Shown: in pieces, positions 1-10,686 of the stretch
Layout of the letters: each line of letters starts with the position of its first letter
Numbering within the stretch: the first letter of the stretch is position 1
Source: Aldrovandia affinis
Lineage: Eukaryota > Chordata > Actinopteri > Notacanthiformes > Halosauridae
Length of the DNA stretch: 64,000 nucleotides
Reading direction: 5' to 3'
Assembly: GCA_029706075.1 (NCBI GenBank)
Contig: JAINUG010000213.1
Location: 384,616-448,615, forward strand
Notes under the pieces: generated by a model
The model's database searches: none
Told to the model about the DNA's origin: nothing
Seen by the model: the letters and a program-made list of their open reading frames with translations, nothing else
Translations under genes and position numbers: made by a program

Positions 1-829
1 CTGCTGCGTCGTGGGCTGGCGAACACGAGGGAGGTCAGAGAGATCGTTTGTGTGCCGATTACCCATTTTTAAATGTGTGGAATAGAAAACAATTATACAG
101 AAAATCCTATACATTTCTCGCTAGTCTTTGTACCCAGCAAAGTGTTTGCTGTCAAATAAACTCTTGAGAGAGCACATTGCACTCTGATGGACCCTTTTGG
201 ACTTTTGGATATAAACACAGGGCATGTTACTGTGCACTGAAGAGCGCTATGGGTGTCAGCTGCGGATGCTGAGCCTGGCACTTGGTGACCTCCATGACCT
301 TGGGCCTGCACCCACCTGCTGCGGTGCATAAAGAGCACCAAAGAGGCTCATGGGAAGAAGACACAAAAGGGCACATTCCGCTTCGTAAATCAATAACATG
401 CAGCTTCACTTTTTCCTGTCTATATTTTATATATTTCTCGAGAGCAAATGCAATTGTTATTTTTTTCCCCTCACAAACGCAGTTTGGCGTTGAGTTAAAA
501 TTGGCTGAACTCACCAAACCGTGCTTGCGAACCTTTGCCCCTGAGTGGACGTTAAGGAGAAGTGTTGACTGAATGCGGGCCTTACTCTCTGATAAGATGC
601 AAGGGGTTAAAATATCACGTCCTCTATGATTGACTCCACAACACTTTCTGAAGGAAGTCTGGAACCGCACAATGCAGACCTGCGTCTCTGCTCTAAAGAT
701 AGCTCACGCTAGCAGAAGCAGGCCAAGCGTGCTGATTTGCCATTGTTGTGTTTTGCTTTGCCGGGGCTCAGAGGAAAGAGGGGTGAGAGGGTGCATTCGG
801 GTAGAGGCACAGCGCTTCCGCTCTTGCTC

Positions 830-878
<49 letters not shown>

Positions 879-1239
879 TGCACTCCAGTGCCCTTATTCC
901 TGGCACCGGCTCACCTTGTCTGACACCAGCTGGGTTTTCACACCACTGCTTTGGCTCATGGTGTTCCTGTCTCAGCTGGGGCCACCTGGGGCTAATCCAG
1001 AAGGTTTCCCCTCAGTCAGCTGACTTGAAGTGCCCAATTGGGGTCTTGCTCAGGGTTGCCAGACTTGGGTGGTGTTTTTTGTTTTTTTACCCCAAATGTC
1101 AAGGGGGTTTTGAAAAATTAATGGGGAGAGTTTCAGAGTAAAAATGTATGGAAGTCAATGATAGATGGGGGATTTTTAAAGGAGGGGTGGGGAACCTCCC
1201 AGGCACACACATATCCAGTGACCTTTCAAGTGCTTCCCA
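1..1239. other. Left-edge intergenic sequence, no gene recognised
   Basis: I see no coding exon or named repeat here. The open frames are short and have no recognisable domain. The only clear structure is a perfect GA dinucleotide run at about 834-875. Confidence 0.5.
834..875. repeat. (GA)n microsatellite
   Basis: About 21 uninterrupted GA dinucleotides. The short open frames that cross it are translations of the repeat and not genes. Confidence 0.95.
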
Positions 1240-1680
1240 CCCATGCATACAGAGACACTCAAACTTTGCAGTCCGAGTTCTCTTTTCAACCCATTCATAC
1301 AGAGACACTCAATCTTTGCAGTCCGAGTTCTCTTTTCAACCCATGCATACAGAGACACTCGCCACTCCCCACAGTGAGAGTTTTCTGGCAACCAGCCCCG
1401 AGACACTCTCCACTCTTCCAGTGACAGTTCTCAGGCTGTTGCCCAGAAACACTCCACTGCTCGAGGGCGAGAGGGACTCTCTTTCAGGGTTCTCTCTTTT
1501 CAATCACACCGAGGGCGGAGAGGCGGACCCTCCGCTCTTTCACAATCCAGGGCACCTCAGGGCACCCTCTCGCTCTCCTCCACAATCACACCGAGGGACA
1601 CTCTTAGTGTGCCCCCTCTCCCTCTTCCCCACACACACAGGAAACACTCTATTCAGTCACTTTCGACAAACGCACACAGA
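1240..1680. repeat. 50-bp tandem repeat that decays rightwards
   Basis: Three near-identical starts of a 50-bp unit lie at 1240, 1290 and 1340 (CCCATGCATACAGAGACACTC and close variants). The core GAGACACTC then recurs with growing divergence at 1400, 1446, 1593 and 1642. It looks like a minisatellite whose left end has been recently homogenised while the right end has drifted. Confidence 0.75.
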
Positions 1681-1752
1681 ACTCAACATATATTCCACAC
1701 AGACTCCGCCTCCCAGAAACTTGGATTACAGACACGCGCCACCATGCCCGAC
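1660..1752 (-). ncRNA. 7SL (SRP RNA) / Alu-domain-like fragment, probably a pseudogene
   Basis: Read on the minus strand from 1752, the sequence begins GTCGGGCATGGTGGCGCG and continues CTGTAATCC and GGGAGGC. This follows the 5' Alu domain of vertebrate 7SL RNA for about 50 nt, with roughly four-fifths identity judged by eye. A looser match, including TTGAGT and GTTCTG, continues to about 1660 with a gap. It is too short and diverged to be a working SRP RNA gene, and the 7SL match is by memory of the family. Confidence 0.4.
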
Positions 1753-2091
1753 AGAGTCACATCACACATCAAACACTCCACAATCCACAATCCACAATAC
1801 AACACGATACTACACGCGTGCATGCGCACACTCACAACAATGACAGGACAAGACTGACTCTCAAGACAGACATCAATGACATGGCAGGACTAACTGATTC
1901 CCCACTCGCCCCACCTGCTCTTAAATAGGCTTACTTTCTGTCTGGCTCAGGTGGGACTCGTGAGGCAATCACCCAATCACAATCACTCAACACTGAACAA
2001 TTCACATTCTCACACAGACACCCAATCAGCCAATTGACTTCCATATAAATTAACTGATTGACACCAATTAAATAATAATTAAATCAACTAT

Positions 2092-2184
2092 GGCCTTTGG
2101 AGCAACCTTCCGGGCGACAGTTCACTCTCACACCCTGTGAGAGTGCCAAACCTGCCCCCGGAAAGTCTCCCTGCTCCAAAGGCC
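2092..2184. repeat. Long imperfect hairpin
   Basis: Nested inverted repeats share nearly the same centre: a 13-bp outer pair (2092-2104 with 2172-2184), a CTTCCGGG/CCCGGAAAG pair (2107-2114 with 2157-2165), and a perfect 10-bp inner stem (2123-2132 with 2136-2145) with a CCC loop. No coding content is seen. Confidence 0.7.
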
Positions 2185-2329
2185 TCCGCAACATTTAAAA
2201 ACACAGGCAACCACACTCCCACGTGGCCGAAACTGACGTCCTCCACAAACATGAATAATATTTTCAGAGAAATTAATTTCCCCAACCAATGTGTTACCTA
2301 CCAAGACTGCTTTCGATTTCACACCTAAA

Positions 2330-4790
2330 AAGTGTCACTCCTCAGACGTTATTGTGGCAAGCAAAGCAGGTGGAGGTGTGGTTTTATACAGTGTTTGTTG
2401 AAATTAGCCAGCTAGCACTTGCCCTACAGTTACCCAGCAGAGTATTCAAGCAATCTTTTCCAAATATGCAATGCCGGATTATATTGAGGAACACGATGGC
2501 GATAAGCCACATTTTGCATAGATTGGGGTCTTGGATAGGAAAGTGATGGAATTTCACTGTTGAGCTGCCCCCCCATACAATACAAAAACAATTGTTTGTG
2601 TCCCTGCTGGCTGCAAACACTAAACAGATGCTCTTCTGCTAACAAACCCAGATCTCAGTCGCCATGGAAGTACACACAGTGAGTGATGAGTATGGAAGGT
2701 TTGAAAAGGTTTTTTGTAAAAAATAAAAAATTTTTTAAAAACTACCAGGTGAATATTAATCTAAATGTAATTCTCATAATGTCAATGTGTGGCCAGAAAA
2801 GGCAGTCGTTAGTCTGGGTTATTCTGATGTGCAGTTATTTTGGTCTGTTATCTAACAATTGACTCCCATTTTATTTAGACTTTGGACACTCACGACTCAC
2901 GGAAACAGACATAAACGCAAAAGTATCAACAACGCCTTGTGGATGGATCGACAAGACATACAGGAAGCAGTACATCATGAAATTATGGATTTTGGTTGCA
3001 AGCGATCTACACAATCACAATAATAAAGTAAACCTTTTTCACTTCGTTATTTTTTACTCCAAAACGATTCTAAAGGAAGTGTTAGAACTAATGGATGACA
3101 AGTTTATTCTAAACCATAACTGAAATTGCATGAATACATACTACCAAGCATATTTAGCTTGAAAATGGCATTTATCATTAGCTTAGCTTAAAATTGTGCA
3201 AATAATAGTATAAAAACAAGTAAAAATATACATTGGCTACAACTGCTTGTTAATATAAATGCATTGCATTATTTATACAAGATTTTTCAGGAAGTTAAGC
3301 AGCACTTTAGTGGTGTTTTGTTGTCTTTTTTAAATGAAAACACACTCACATCAAATAGCATTTTTAGCTTGAAAAGTGACATATGTATCCAGACCTCCAA
3401 GAAGTGTTTTGCGGAAGTGGGATATTTCATCTTAATTTCTTCAGGAATGCAGTCACATTCATTTCACATGAAATGTAATAGCAACAATCAGCAAGAGTTG
3501 TAAATATTTACATTTGCTACAACTGTTTGTTAATATAAATATATTTTCACATTTATACTGTACATGGTGTACAGGAGTTTTCAGGAACTTAAGCAGTATT
3601 TTATTGGTACTTTTTGTAACTGAAAGTGTAGACAGGTTTCAGAGGTTATGTTAGGTGATAAAAGTCCCAGAGAGGCTAATGGCAATGCTCAAAACGGCAG
3701 CTAATATTATTTCAGAACCGGCATCTTACAAGAAGCCATAAGCACCACTCACTTTGGAGCATCACAGACCTTATTGCTCTCTGCGATTGTCACTGTTTTT
3801 ATGCATGCATGCTTCTACATACTGAATTAATATTACTATAGTGATTGCCCCTACTGTTTTTGAATCTTTTAAACTGTTAAACATATACAACTTTAGCATA
3901 TCATGTCATATCCTAATCATATTAGCCCACAAGATTGGCTCACTACTCTTGACAGGCTGACAGTAATGGAGAAAATGGCAACGCTGTGCATTTTCAGAGC
4001 AAGGCACCCTGACATGACATGACAGGGGACACTGTTTCTGCCTGACTAAGGAACAGCCGACCTCAGAAGAGCAAACGCTAAGGGCAGGCCAGCCATTTCG
4101 CCCAACCCACACTCCCACACATAAGTTCGCCCTGACAAACTGCCATCGTCTTGCCTCTTATCTGTGCCCTGCATCTCTGTGCGGTTGCAACACGGCAGCC
4201 AAAGATCTTAGGAGGTAATGCCTTGGTATCAGATGGCCTTTGAGGAGGGGTGCAGCAGTAATGATCTTGTGCAAATGCCATTTATCCATGCACTGTGACA
4301 AAATCTCAAAGCGCATTCTGTGCACTTTTTTTTGGGTTGTTGTTGCAACTATAGTGTTTATTTGTTTTCATTACAGGAGGTGGGATAAGGTAGAATACAA
4401 AAGTAGAAAAAGAAAATTACATGAATAAAGAAGAATTATATTTAAAGGGCACCAAAAAGACAATATAACCACTCTCTTCCCCTGTCCACCTCTAATTTGT
4501 ACACCTTAAAGCACATGTGAAAATGGACTGGAAGACGAGAGAGAAGAGGAAGTCTGGTATTACAAAGAGTCATAAAAGACAGGTGGCTGAAGCGAGAGGT
4601 GGTATGGCATGAAAATTTAGGAAACAGCATGTGATGTAACCACACGTTTGTTGGTGTGGACCCTGGGTTTCCACTGCCGTTGTACCTTCGAGCAAGGCTG
4701 TGTATGAGCTCAACGGCTCGCCTTGAAAGCAAAGGAATGAAATGATGCAATGAAGGAATCACCTCTGCTGGTAGAGAGCTGGGTTGGTGG
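2330..4790. other. AT-rich intergenic stretch with a diverged direct repeat
   Basis: No exon is recognised. About 100 bp at 3229-3330 recurs at 3509-3616 with substitutions and a small insertion (shared GCTACAACTG, TTGTTAATATAAAT and TTCAGGAA.TTAAGCAG). This is an old duplication about 280 bp apart. Confidence 0.5.
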
Positions 4791-4792
4791 GT

Positions 4793-5150
4793 TGTGGGAG
4801 AGAGAGAGTGTGTGTGTGTGTGGGGGGGGGGTTGCTGTGTGTGTGTGTGTGGGTTGCTAAGTGTGTGTGTGTGTGTGTGGGGAGGTGCTGTTTGTAATGG
4901 CTAGGCAGGTTGTGTGACAGTGTGTGTGTGGGGGGGATTGCTGTTTGTAATGGCTAGGCGGGTTGTGTGACTGTGTGTGTGTGTGTGGGGGAGGTGCTGT
5001 TTGTAATGGCTAGGCAGGTTGTGTGACAGTGTGTGTGTGTGTGTGTGGGGGGGATTGCTGTTTGTAATGGCTAGGCGGGTTGTGTGACTGTGTGTGTGTG
5101 TGTGTGGGGGGTGGGAGGTGGGGAGGTGGGGAGGTGCTGTTTGTAATGGG
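4793..5150. repeat. GT-rich minisatellite
   Basis: A unit containing TGCTGTTTGTAATGGCTAGG recurs at about 4887, 4940, 4995, 5057 and 5134. The copies are separated by variable (GT)n and G runs, so the period ranges over roughly 53-77 bp. Proline/threonine/histidine-rich open frames on the minus strand here are by-products of the repeat. Confidence 0.9.
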
Positions 5151-5551
5151 TGGGCGGATTTTGTGTGCACTCTGGTTAAAAACATCCTGGCGGGGTTGTG
5201 AAGTGCAGACGCGATTCCGTGTAAGAGGGGCCGGAGGTGAACCTGTAGCACCCACCACGACACCTCACATCCCCTCGCCTCACCTCACCTCAGGCCTCAT
5301 GCACCTGCAGATCAGAGACTACCACCGGCCTTATCTCCCATCTGCCTGCACAGGTGGCTCTGATGGGGGGGGATTGTAGTCTAGCATGCCCCCCAAGCTC
5401 AAAAACCTAATAAAAAAAATATATAGGTCATATTTATTTGTTTAATAACCATATCTAGAGTTTGAGCCCAAGGGCTACTTAGGTGTCGCATCATATAAGC
5501 AGAAAGATATTACATTTCAGAATTTGTCACCCCTGGTATTGTAGAACCTGA

Positions 5552-5700
5552 GTGGTTCTGTGTGGCTCAGTAGGTAGAGCGTGGCGCTGACAAAGCTTAG
5601 GTTGTGGGTTCGATTCCCATTGGGACCACCTACACTGAAAAATGTATGCATTCACTACTGTAAGTCGCTTTGGATAAAAGCGTCTGCTAAATGGCATATA
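5552..5700 (+). mobile_element. tRNA-derived SINE (HE1-type tail), copy 1 of the TGGCTCAGT-head subfamily
   Basis: The head is tRNA-like, with A box TGGCTCAGTAGGTAGAGC and B box GGTTCGATTCC. The tail GTAAGTCGCTTTGGATAAAA then GCGTCTGCTAAATG is the stem-loop end shared with HE1-type SINEs. Other copies lie at 5825, 24506, 29019 and 35550. It is a retroposed element and not a tRNA gene. Confidence 0.85.
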
Positions 5701-5824
5701 TTAGATCCTGTTCTATGCAATGCTATTCTATTCTATTTTATTCTCTTCTATTCTACACCAGCAAACTGGCCTGAAAAAAACCCTTCCACTCAGGCATATA
5801 CACTGACTTTCCTATATATGCCAT

Positions 5825-5973
5825 TTAATATATGCCATTTAGCAGACGCTTTTATCCAAAGCGACTTACAGTAGTGAATGCATACATTTTCAGTATATGT
5901 GGCCCCAGTGGGGATTGAACCGAGACCTTCTTGCTGTGACGCTGTGCTCTACCAACTGAGCCACAGAGAACCC
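5825..5973 (-). mobile_element. tRNA-derived SINE, same subfamily, inverted copy
   Basis: This is the reverse orientation of the same SINE, from GCAGACGCTTTTATCC to the A-box complement CCAACTGAGCCACAGAG. With the copy at 5552 it forms an inverted pair separated by about 125 bp. Confidence 0.85.
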
Positions 5974-6045
5974 CTTTCCTCAGTAACTTACACTCACTCA
6001 CTAACTTACTTGCCAATTGCAATTACTTCTCTGTCTGTTCTACAC

Positions 6046-6540
6046 CAGGAAACTGGCCTGAAAAAACCCTTCCTCCTTTTTGTTAGACAGACCTACACTG
6101 CTGCAACTGGCCCCGTTTTATTAATTTTTTCGAGACCACCCATGATCAACTCATTTTATTACATTTATATGATTCTATATGTATTTTCATCTTTTCTGCG
6201 AATATCCTGTAGTGTATTGGCTGCACGGCACAGCCTGTGCTTATAACAAGACTGAGCCACTCAAGAACCCACGACTGTAAATCCCGCTGGCCACTCCGGG
6301 GTTTTTGTTCGACAGACCTAAACAGGGGGCTGCAACTGGCTGTCCGCCCCAGGGAGGGGGAGGGAAGTCGACCACCCATGATCAAGTGGCCATTTTATTA
6401 CATTTATATGATTCTGAAGATGTATTTTCATATTTTCGGCAGCGAATACATTACTAGGGGATTGGTAAAAATAGCGGGTCTAATTGGCTACCAAATTGGG
6501 AGAAAATGGGATAAAACAGAAACAAAAACAAAAACAAAAG
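6046..6540 (+). mobile_element. Two diverged copies of a SINE 3' part
   Basis: 6046-6215 and about 6295-6460 share GACAGACCTA, the GACCACCCATGATCAA stretch, and TTTTATTACATTTATATGAT. The second copy continues to the tail CTACCAAATTGGGAGAAAAT followed by an (AAAAC)n run, the tail used by the SINE copies at 10365 and 12684. Both look old and 5'-truncated. Confidence 0.6.
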
Positions 6541-6954
6541 CCAAAAAAGAACCCACGACTGAGACTAGCCTGAGGGGAAAGACTGTCCACCTTTGCTTGC
6601 CCAGAGAACTCCATGCTGGTTGCGCATCTACTGCAACCTAATGCGATCTAATGCGCATCTACTGGTTGAGGAGCTGCACTGCACTGCACACTGTCAGGGG
6701 AATCTCGCAACTGAAGCAAGGGCATTATATTTAGCTGTGCATGTGAGGAGAGCATTTTCTGAAAATGATCTTACCAACGTGAGTATAATAACTGTATACA
6801 TACTGTATTACACAGATATACATGTGTAATTACCCTTAAGTGTTGTGGGCTTTTCGTGCAATAAGTATTTTTGGTAAGGTGTTACATAATATATACAAAG
6901 TGCTCAAATAGATCATTGCATAGGTACACGTTCACTGTGATGTGACCCTTTTGA

Positions 6955-7099
6955 TACACTGTTACCAAGCAGTTATTTACACAGGAGTGCCACAAGACAG
7001 TGTCATATCTCGAGTTCTGTTCGCACTGTGCACCAATAACTGTAGAAGTCAGTCACAAGCCTGCCACACCAGCAAATTTGCAGATGACACAGCCATAGT
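6955..7099 (+). pseudogene. LINE reverse-transcriptase fragment
   Basis: A short frame reads YTGVPQDSVISRVLFAL and, further on, SKFADDTAIV. These correspond to the GVPQGS and FADD catalytic blocks of non-LTR reverse transcriptases. Only about 45 codons survive. The fragment is cut off by unrelated repeat sequence at about 7100, so it is a dead remnant of a LINE, clade unresolved. Confidence 0.75.
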
Positions 7100-7215
7100 T
7101 TTTTTAATTTTTTATAAGCCCTTATTTTACCAGGAAGTCCCATTGAGATTCAAAATCTCTTTTCCAAGTGAGACCTGGCCAGAAATGGCAGCAGAGGTTA
7201 CACAGTTAACACATA
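7100..7215 (-). mobile_element. Retroposon tail-like repeat
   Basis: The stretch around CCCTTATTTTACCAGGAAG and GTGAGACCTGGCC is related to the 3' end of the V-SINE at 21943 when read on the minus strand. It has no tRNA head and is probably a truncated copy or the end of a partner LINE. Confidence 0.4.
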
Positions 7216-7559
7216 AACCATACAGTAGGAATCAACAAAGTAATATAATAATGGGGTCACAATCCAATATTCAGATATGCTCAAAATGTCCCCAATATAT
7301 AGCCTAGCTGATATAAAAAATATAAATAAATTGATTTGGTCCCCCCCAATGTTGACTCCATGGTTACGGCCTTGGTAGGAATACAAAGTAATAAAAAATG
7401 TACAATAAAAAGGTCAAAGTCACAATCTATATCAGAAACAATCTATAGTTGGACTCATCTCTGGAAACAATGAAGACAACTACAGGATGGAAATAAACAG
7501 GTTTAAAATAGGGAACGACAATCACTCATTGTGGCTCCTTGAGGGCAGTGAACTCCGCT

Positions 7560-7760
7560 TCCTTCGAGATGGAATTCGTCCACCCACGTTCTGGAGTCAT
7601 CCTTACGCGCTTCGCAGCGAATTCTTGCCAGCTCACCGTCCCCCTCCCCACCAGGGCCAATCTGGAATAGTCAGGTTTCAAATCGCGATCATGATAGGCA
7701 GCTCGCACTCATAAAGGAATAGCCAATACAGATGCGTTAGACCGCTACGCTATTGGAGGC
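7560..7760 (-). mobile_element. tRNA-derived SINE, second head type
   Basis: On the minus strand, AGCGGTCTAACGCATCTG followed by GATTTGAAACC looks like A-box and B-box sequence. The rest resembles the copy at 33750-34130 (shared GCCAGCTCACCGTCCCC-like segment, and GATAGGCAGC near the head). Confidence 0.6.
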
Positions 7761-7789
7761 CCCCACCAAGCAGTTTTATGTGGGGGGGA

Positions 7790-8240
7790 GATAAATGATT
7801 AGTCTTGGTAACTGTGTTGGGCCACAACGAGCCACCAGAACAGCTTAAGTGCATCGTGGCATAGATTCTACAAGTGTCTGGAACTCTATTGGAGGGATGC
7901 AACATCATTCTTCCACAATAAATTCCATCATTTGGTGTTTTGTTGATCATAGTGGAAAACTCCCATAAGTGTTCAGTTGGGTTAAGATCTGGTGACTGAG
8001 ATGGCCATGGCATATGGTTTATATAATTTCCATGCTCATCAAACCATTCAGTGACCACTTGTGCCCTGTGGATGGGAGCATTGTCATCCTGGAAGAGACC
8101 TCTCCCTTCAGGATTGAAAGGCTTCACCGTAGGATGAAGGTGACTCAGAATGGCTTTGTATTCATTGGCTTTCACCTTGCCCACTAAGAGGTTGAGTGGA
8201 CCTAAACCATGCCAGGAACATGCCCCCCACACAGAACCCC
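7790..8240 (-). pseudogene. Tc1-like transposase remnant (C-terminal half)
   Basis: The minus-strand frame reads FQDDNAPIHRAQVV and WPSQSPDLNPTEHLWE, the DDE-domain blocks of Tc1/mariner transposases, including the second catalytic Asp (QDDNAP) and the acidic end (PDLNPTEHLWE). The N-terminal DNA-binding half is missing and the frame breaks after the last motif, so it is inactive. Confidence 0.85.
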
Positions 8241-9162
8241 TAATTTACTCACATGCTTCCTTTATTATGGCAGTTACCTGTATGTGGCCACATGTGGATA
8301 CCTGTGAAGCATGTGACAACATGGGACTGTATGTGGTATACATGTGTAAATGTGTGGTGTACATGGGAATCGCATGTTAACTGTATCAAAATGTCCAAAA
8401 AACACATGTGCAGAATTAATGTGATAACTCCGTAATGGTAGACTTAACTTTATCGCCCACTTCTGTGGAAATTTGCCTTTGGCTTCGCAACATGAAGACA
8501 CAGCCAAACAAGACAAAACACCCCTCCCCCCACCACATGGTCATCCTGTTTGTGTGGCTGAAGTCCCCGCTCTGGGTGCCTGGCTGTGGGGGGTGAAGCT
8601 CTGGGGGAGGAAGAGCCGGGGTGTCAGATAGAACGCACGCTAGCACAGAGAGATGCCATCACCCAACAGGAAGTGTCATTCTCTCTCGCACGAATGCCTC
8701 CTGCACAGAGCTGCGTGGGAGGGGATTCTGGGGAAGCCATTTGCAAAGCCACAGAGACGAACCCCACCCGCCCTCTCCCCCTCCCCCCCCCGCCCACGCC
8801 CACGCCTCCGCCTCCGCTGTGGAAACTTCACCAGCGCACAGAGGCACGACGGCAGCTGCATGGAAAATGAAGAGAGAACCCCGCTTTGAAGCCGAAGCGG
8901 TAAACACGGTGTTCCTGAGGCTGACACCTTTTGAACTCGGTCGAGAACAGGGGACATGCTTACCTGTTAGTGCTTTCTTACTTTCTCATCCGCCACAGTC
9001 ATTAGAGGGGTGAATGTGTCGTTACGTTACTGTGATAGTAGCCGCTTTCGGTGACCGGGTGAGCCACGTTTACCTTAATGTATCACATACTGCAAGGAGA
9101 CATTGTCCCCACGGTGGGCTGCAGGGTAAAAATTGTCCCTTGCCCCTAACACACCACCTGAT
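8241..9162. other. Intergenic sequence, no gene recognised
   Basis: There are no domain-bearing frames. A C-rich run at about 8770-8818 could form a G-rich structure on the opposite strand. Several overlapping open frames at 8586-9013 are low-complexity and on both strands, as expected of GC-rich noncoding DNA. Confidence 0.5.
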
Positions 9163-9270
9163 ACAGAGCGCTAGCAAATTCAAGAGGCTTGTTTGCAAGT
9201 GTCCATGGATACATTAAACGCGTATCCATGGGCGCTTACAAACAAACCTCTGAAATTTGCGAGCACTCTG
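9163..9270. mobile_element. Fold-back element (palindromic MITE-like)
   Basis: Arms 9163-9212 and 9222-9270 are inverted copies with several mismatches (GAGGCTTGTTTGCAAG against CTTACAAACAAACCTC; the GTATCCATGG core is shared), around a loop of about 9 bp. No target duplication could be assigned. Confidence 0.75.
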
Positions 9271-9289
9271 CCACGCTGCATCAGAAGTG

Positions 9290-9475
9290 AAGAGAGGGAA
9301 GTAAACAATGTAAGAATGTTTAATGAGGGGAACAGGCCATTCAGCCCATCGAGGCTTATCATTTTACGGAGTCTAGAGAGTTCTGTAGCTAGCACTGCGC
9401 TAAGCTTGGACTTGAACACCCCAAGAGTCTGTTCCAAGGACACCAGCAAGCTGTTCCACACACCGACAGCTCACT
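9290..9475 (-). pseudogene. CR1/L2-type LINE 3' fragment
   Basis: On the minus strand the frame reads VWNSLLVSLEQTLGVFKSKL and ends in the GLNGLFPS region. This is the typical C-terminal end of a CR1/L2 LINE ORF2 (WNSLP...S.N.FKxxLD). A related, longer piece lies at 31490-31960. Confidence 0.65.
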
Positions 9476-9764
9476 GTTCAGTTCAGCCATGTCTTTGCTT
9501 GACTTGCCTGTGTCTTTTTCTTTTAGTTTTTCTTTTAGACACCTGCCTCACATCTTTTCTTTACATCATCTACTGTTAGTTCTATTATGCCTAATGAATA
9601 TGTATTTATTGTGATGTCACTTTTTTGTGACATCACAAGGAGGTACATTTATTGTACCTCATTGATTATTACCTATATTTTCTGTAAATTTAAGTTTTCT
9701 TTTTGTTGTGATTCCCTCACTACTTGTTCCTGTGCCTGCGGGTTCTTGTTATGGTTAATGGAAT

Positions 9765-9960
9765 CATGAACTCCAGCAAGTACCAAAACATTTTGGCCAA
9801 AAACCTGGTTCCCTCTGCCAGGAAGCTGAAACAGCCACAATGTTTGTCTTTCAGCAAAACCCCAAGCATATCTCAAAATCAACCAAGGAATGGTTAACTC
9901 ACCACAAAATTCCTCTTCTGCAATGGCCACCTCAGTCTCCAGACTTGAACCCGATTTAAA
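9765..9960 (+). pseudogene. Tc1-like transposase fragment
   Basis: Plus-strand frames contain FQQNPKHISKSTKEW and a WPPQSPDLNPI-like block, part of the Tc1 DDE domain. Only about 60 codons are left. Confidence 0.75.
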
Positions 9961-10364
9961 TTTTGTGGCTTGAATTTTTACAGTCTTGACACATCTTTTT
10001 GGGGAATATTACTAATATTAAATATTACTCTCTCAGCAATAAGTATTACGGTACTATAAAATAATATAATTTCCTAATTTTTTAGGATACAATATAACTC
10101 ATTACCTGTATTGTTATTTTATTTGCTCATTTAAATTTTTTGCTCATCTTTATGAAATGTGTGAATAATTTTGGAGGGTATTGTAAGTGAAATCCCAAAA
10201 TATCCACTAATACCTTTTAAAACTCAATATTGTGTGTTCTACAGTCCAAACACTAGATGGCAGCACAAGACAAAACAATAAACATCTGTAAACAGACAGT
10301 AAACAATAGACAGTAGACAATACTAAATAGGGAAAAATTGTGAATTTCCATTTAAAACATTTTT

Positions 10365-10686
10365 TTATTTTATTTGGTAGCCAATTACTCCCGCTGTGCT
10401 TAGTTCAATCCTTCCCATGTAGTTCGCTGCCGTAGCCCTGTGACCGGCAGTGACAATGACGAAGCGCTGCCTCCTCCGAGACAGCACTCGTCGTGCTGTC
10501 GACTGTAATTCCGGCACCCCAGAACCACTCCTGTGCACAGCAAACTGTCGGCTTCCCTGGGGCGGACAGCCAATTGCCACCCCGGTGGCACTCCCGGCCA
10601 GAGCCAACTCTGGCGTGACGGGGAATCGAACCCCAGTCGCCGTGGCCAGCGTCAGACGTTGAAACCACTAGACCACACGAGAGGCC
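10365..10686 (-). mobile_element. tRNA-derived SINE with AAATTGG-type tail (copy 1)
   Basis: Read on the minus strand it starts with a tRNA-like head (GTGGTCTAGTGGTTTCAACG, B box GGTTCGATTCC). It has a long body (CCAACTCTGG complement, GGCGGACAGCCAATTGCC complement) and ends near GGTAGCCAATTAC complement. Copies lie at 12684 and 38650. Confidence 0.85.

Noticed and set aside
4901..5263. Open frames with long Thr-His repeats
   Set aside because: Reading of a GT-rich minisatellite on the minus strand, with no domain and no splice context.
7790..8240. Functional Tc1 transposase gene
   Set aside because: Only the C-terminal half remains and the frame breaks. The copies at 9765, 23138, 36585 and 60345 are also truncated or frameshifted.
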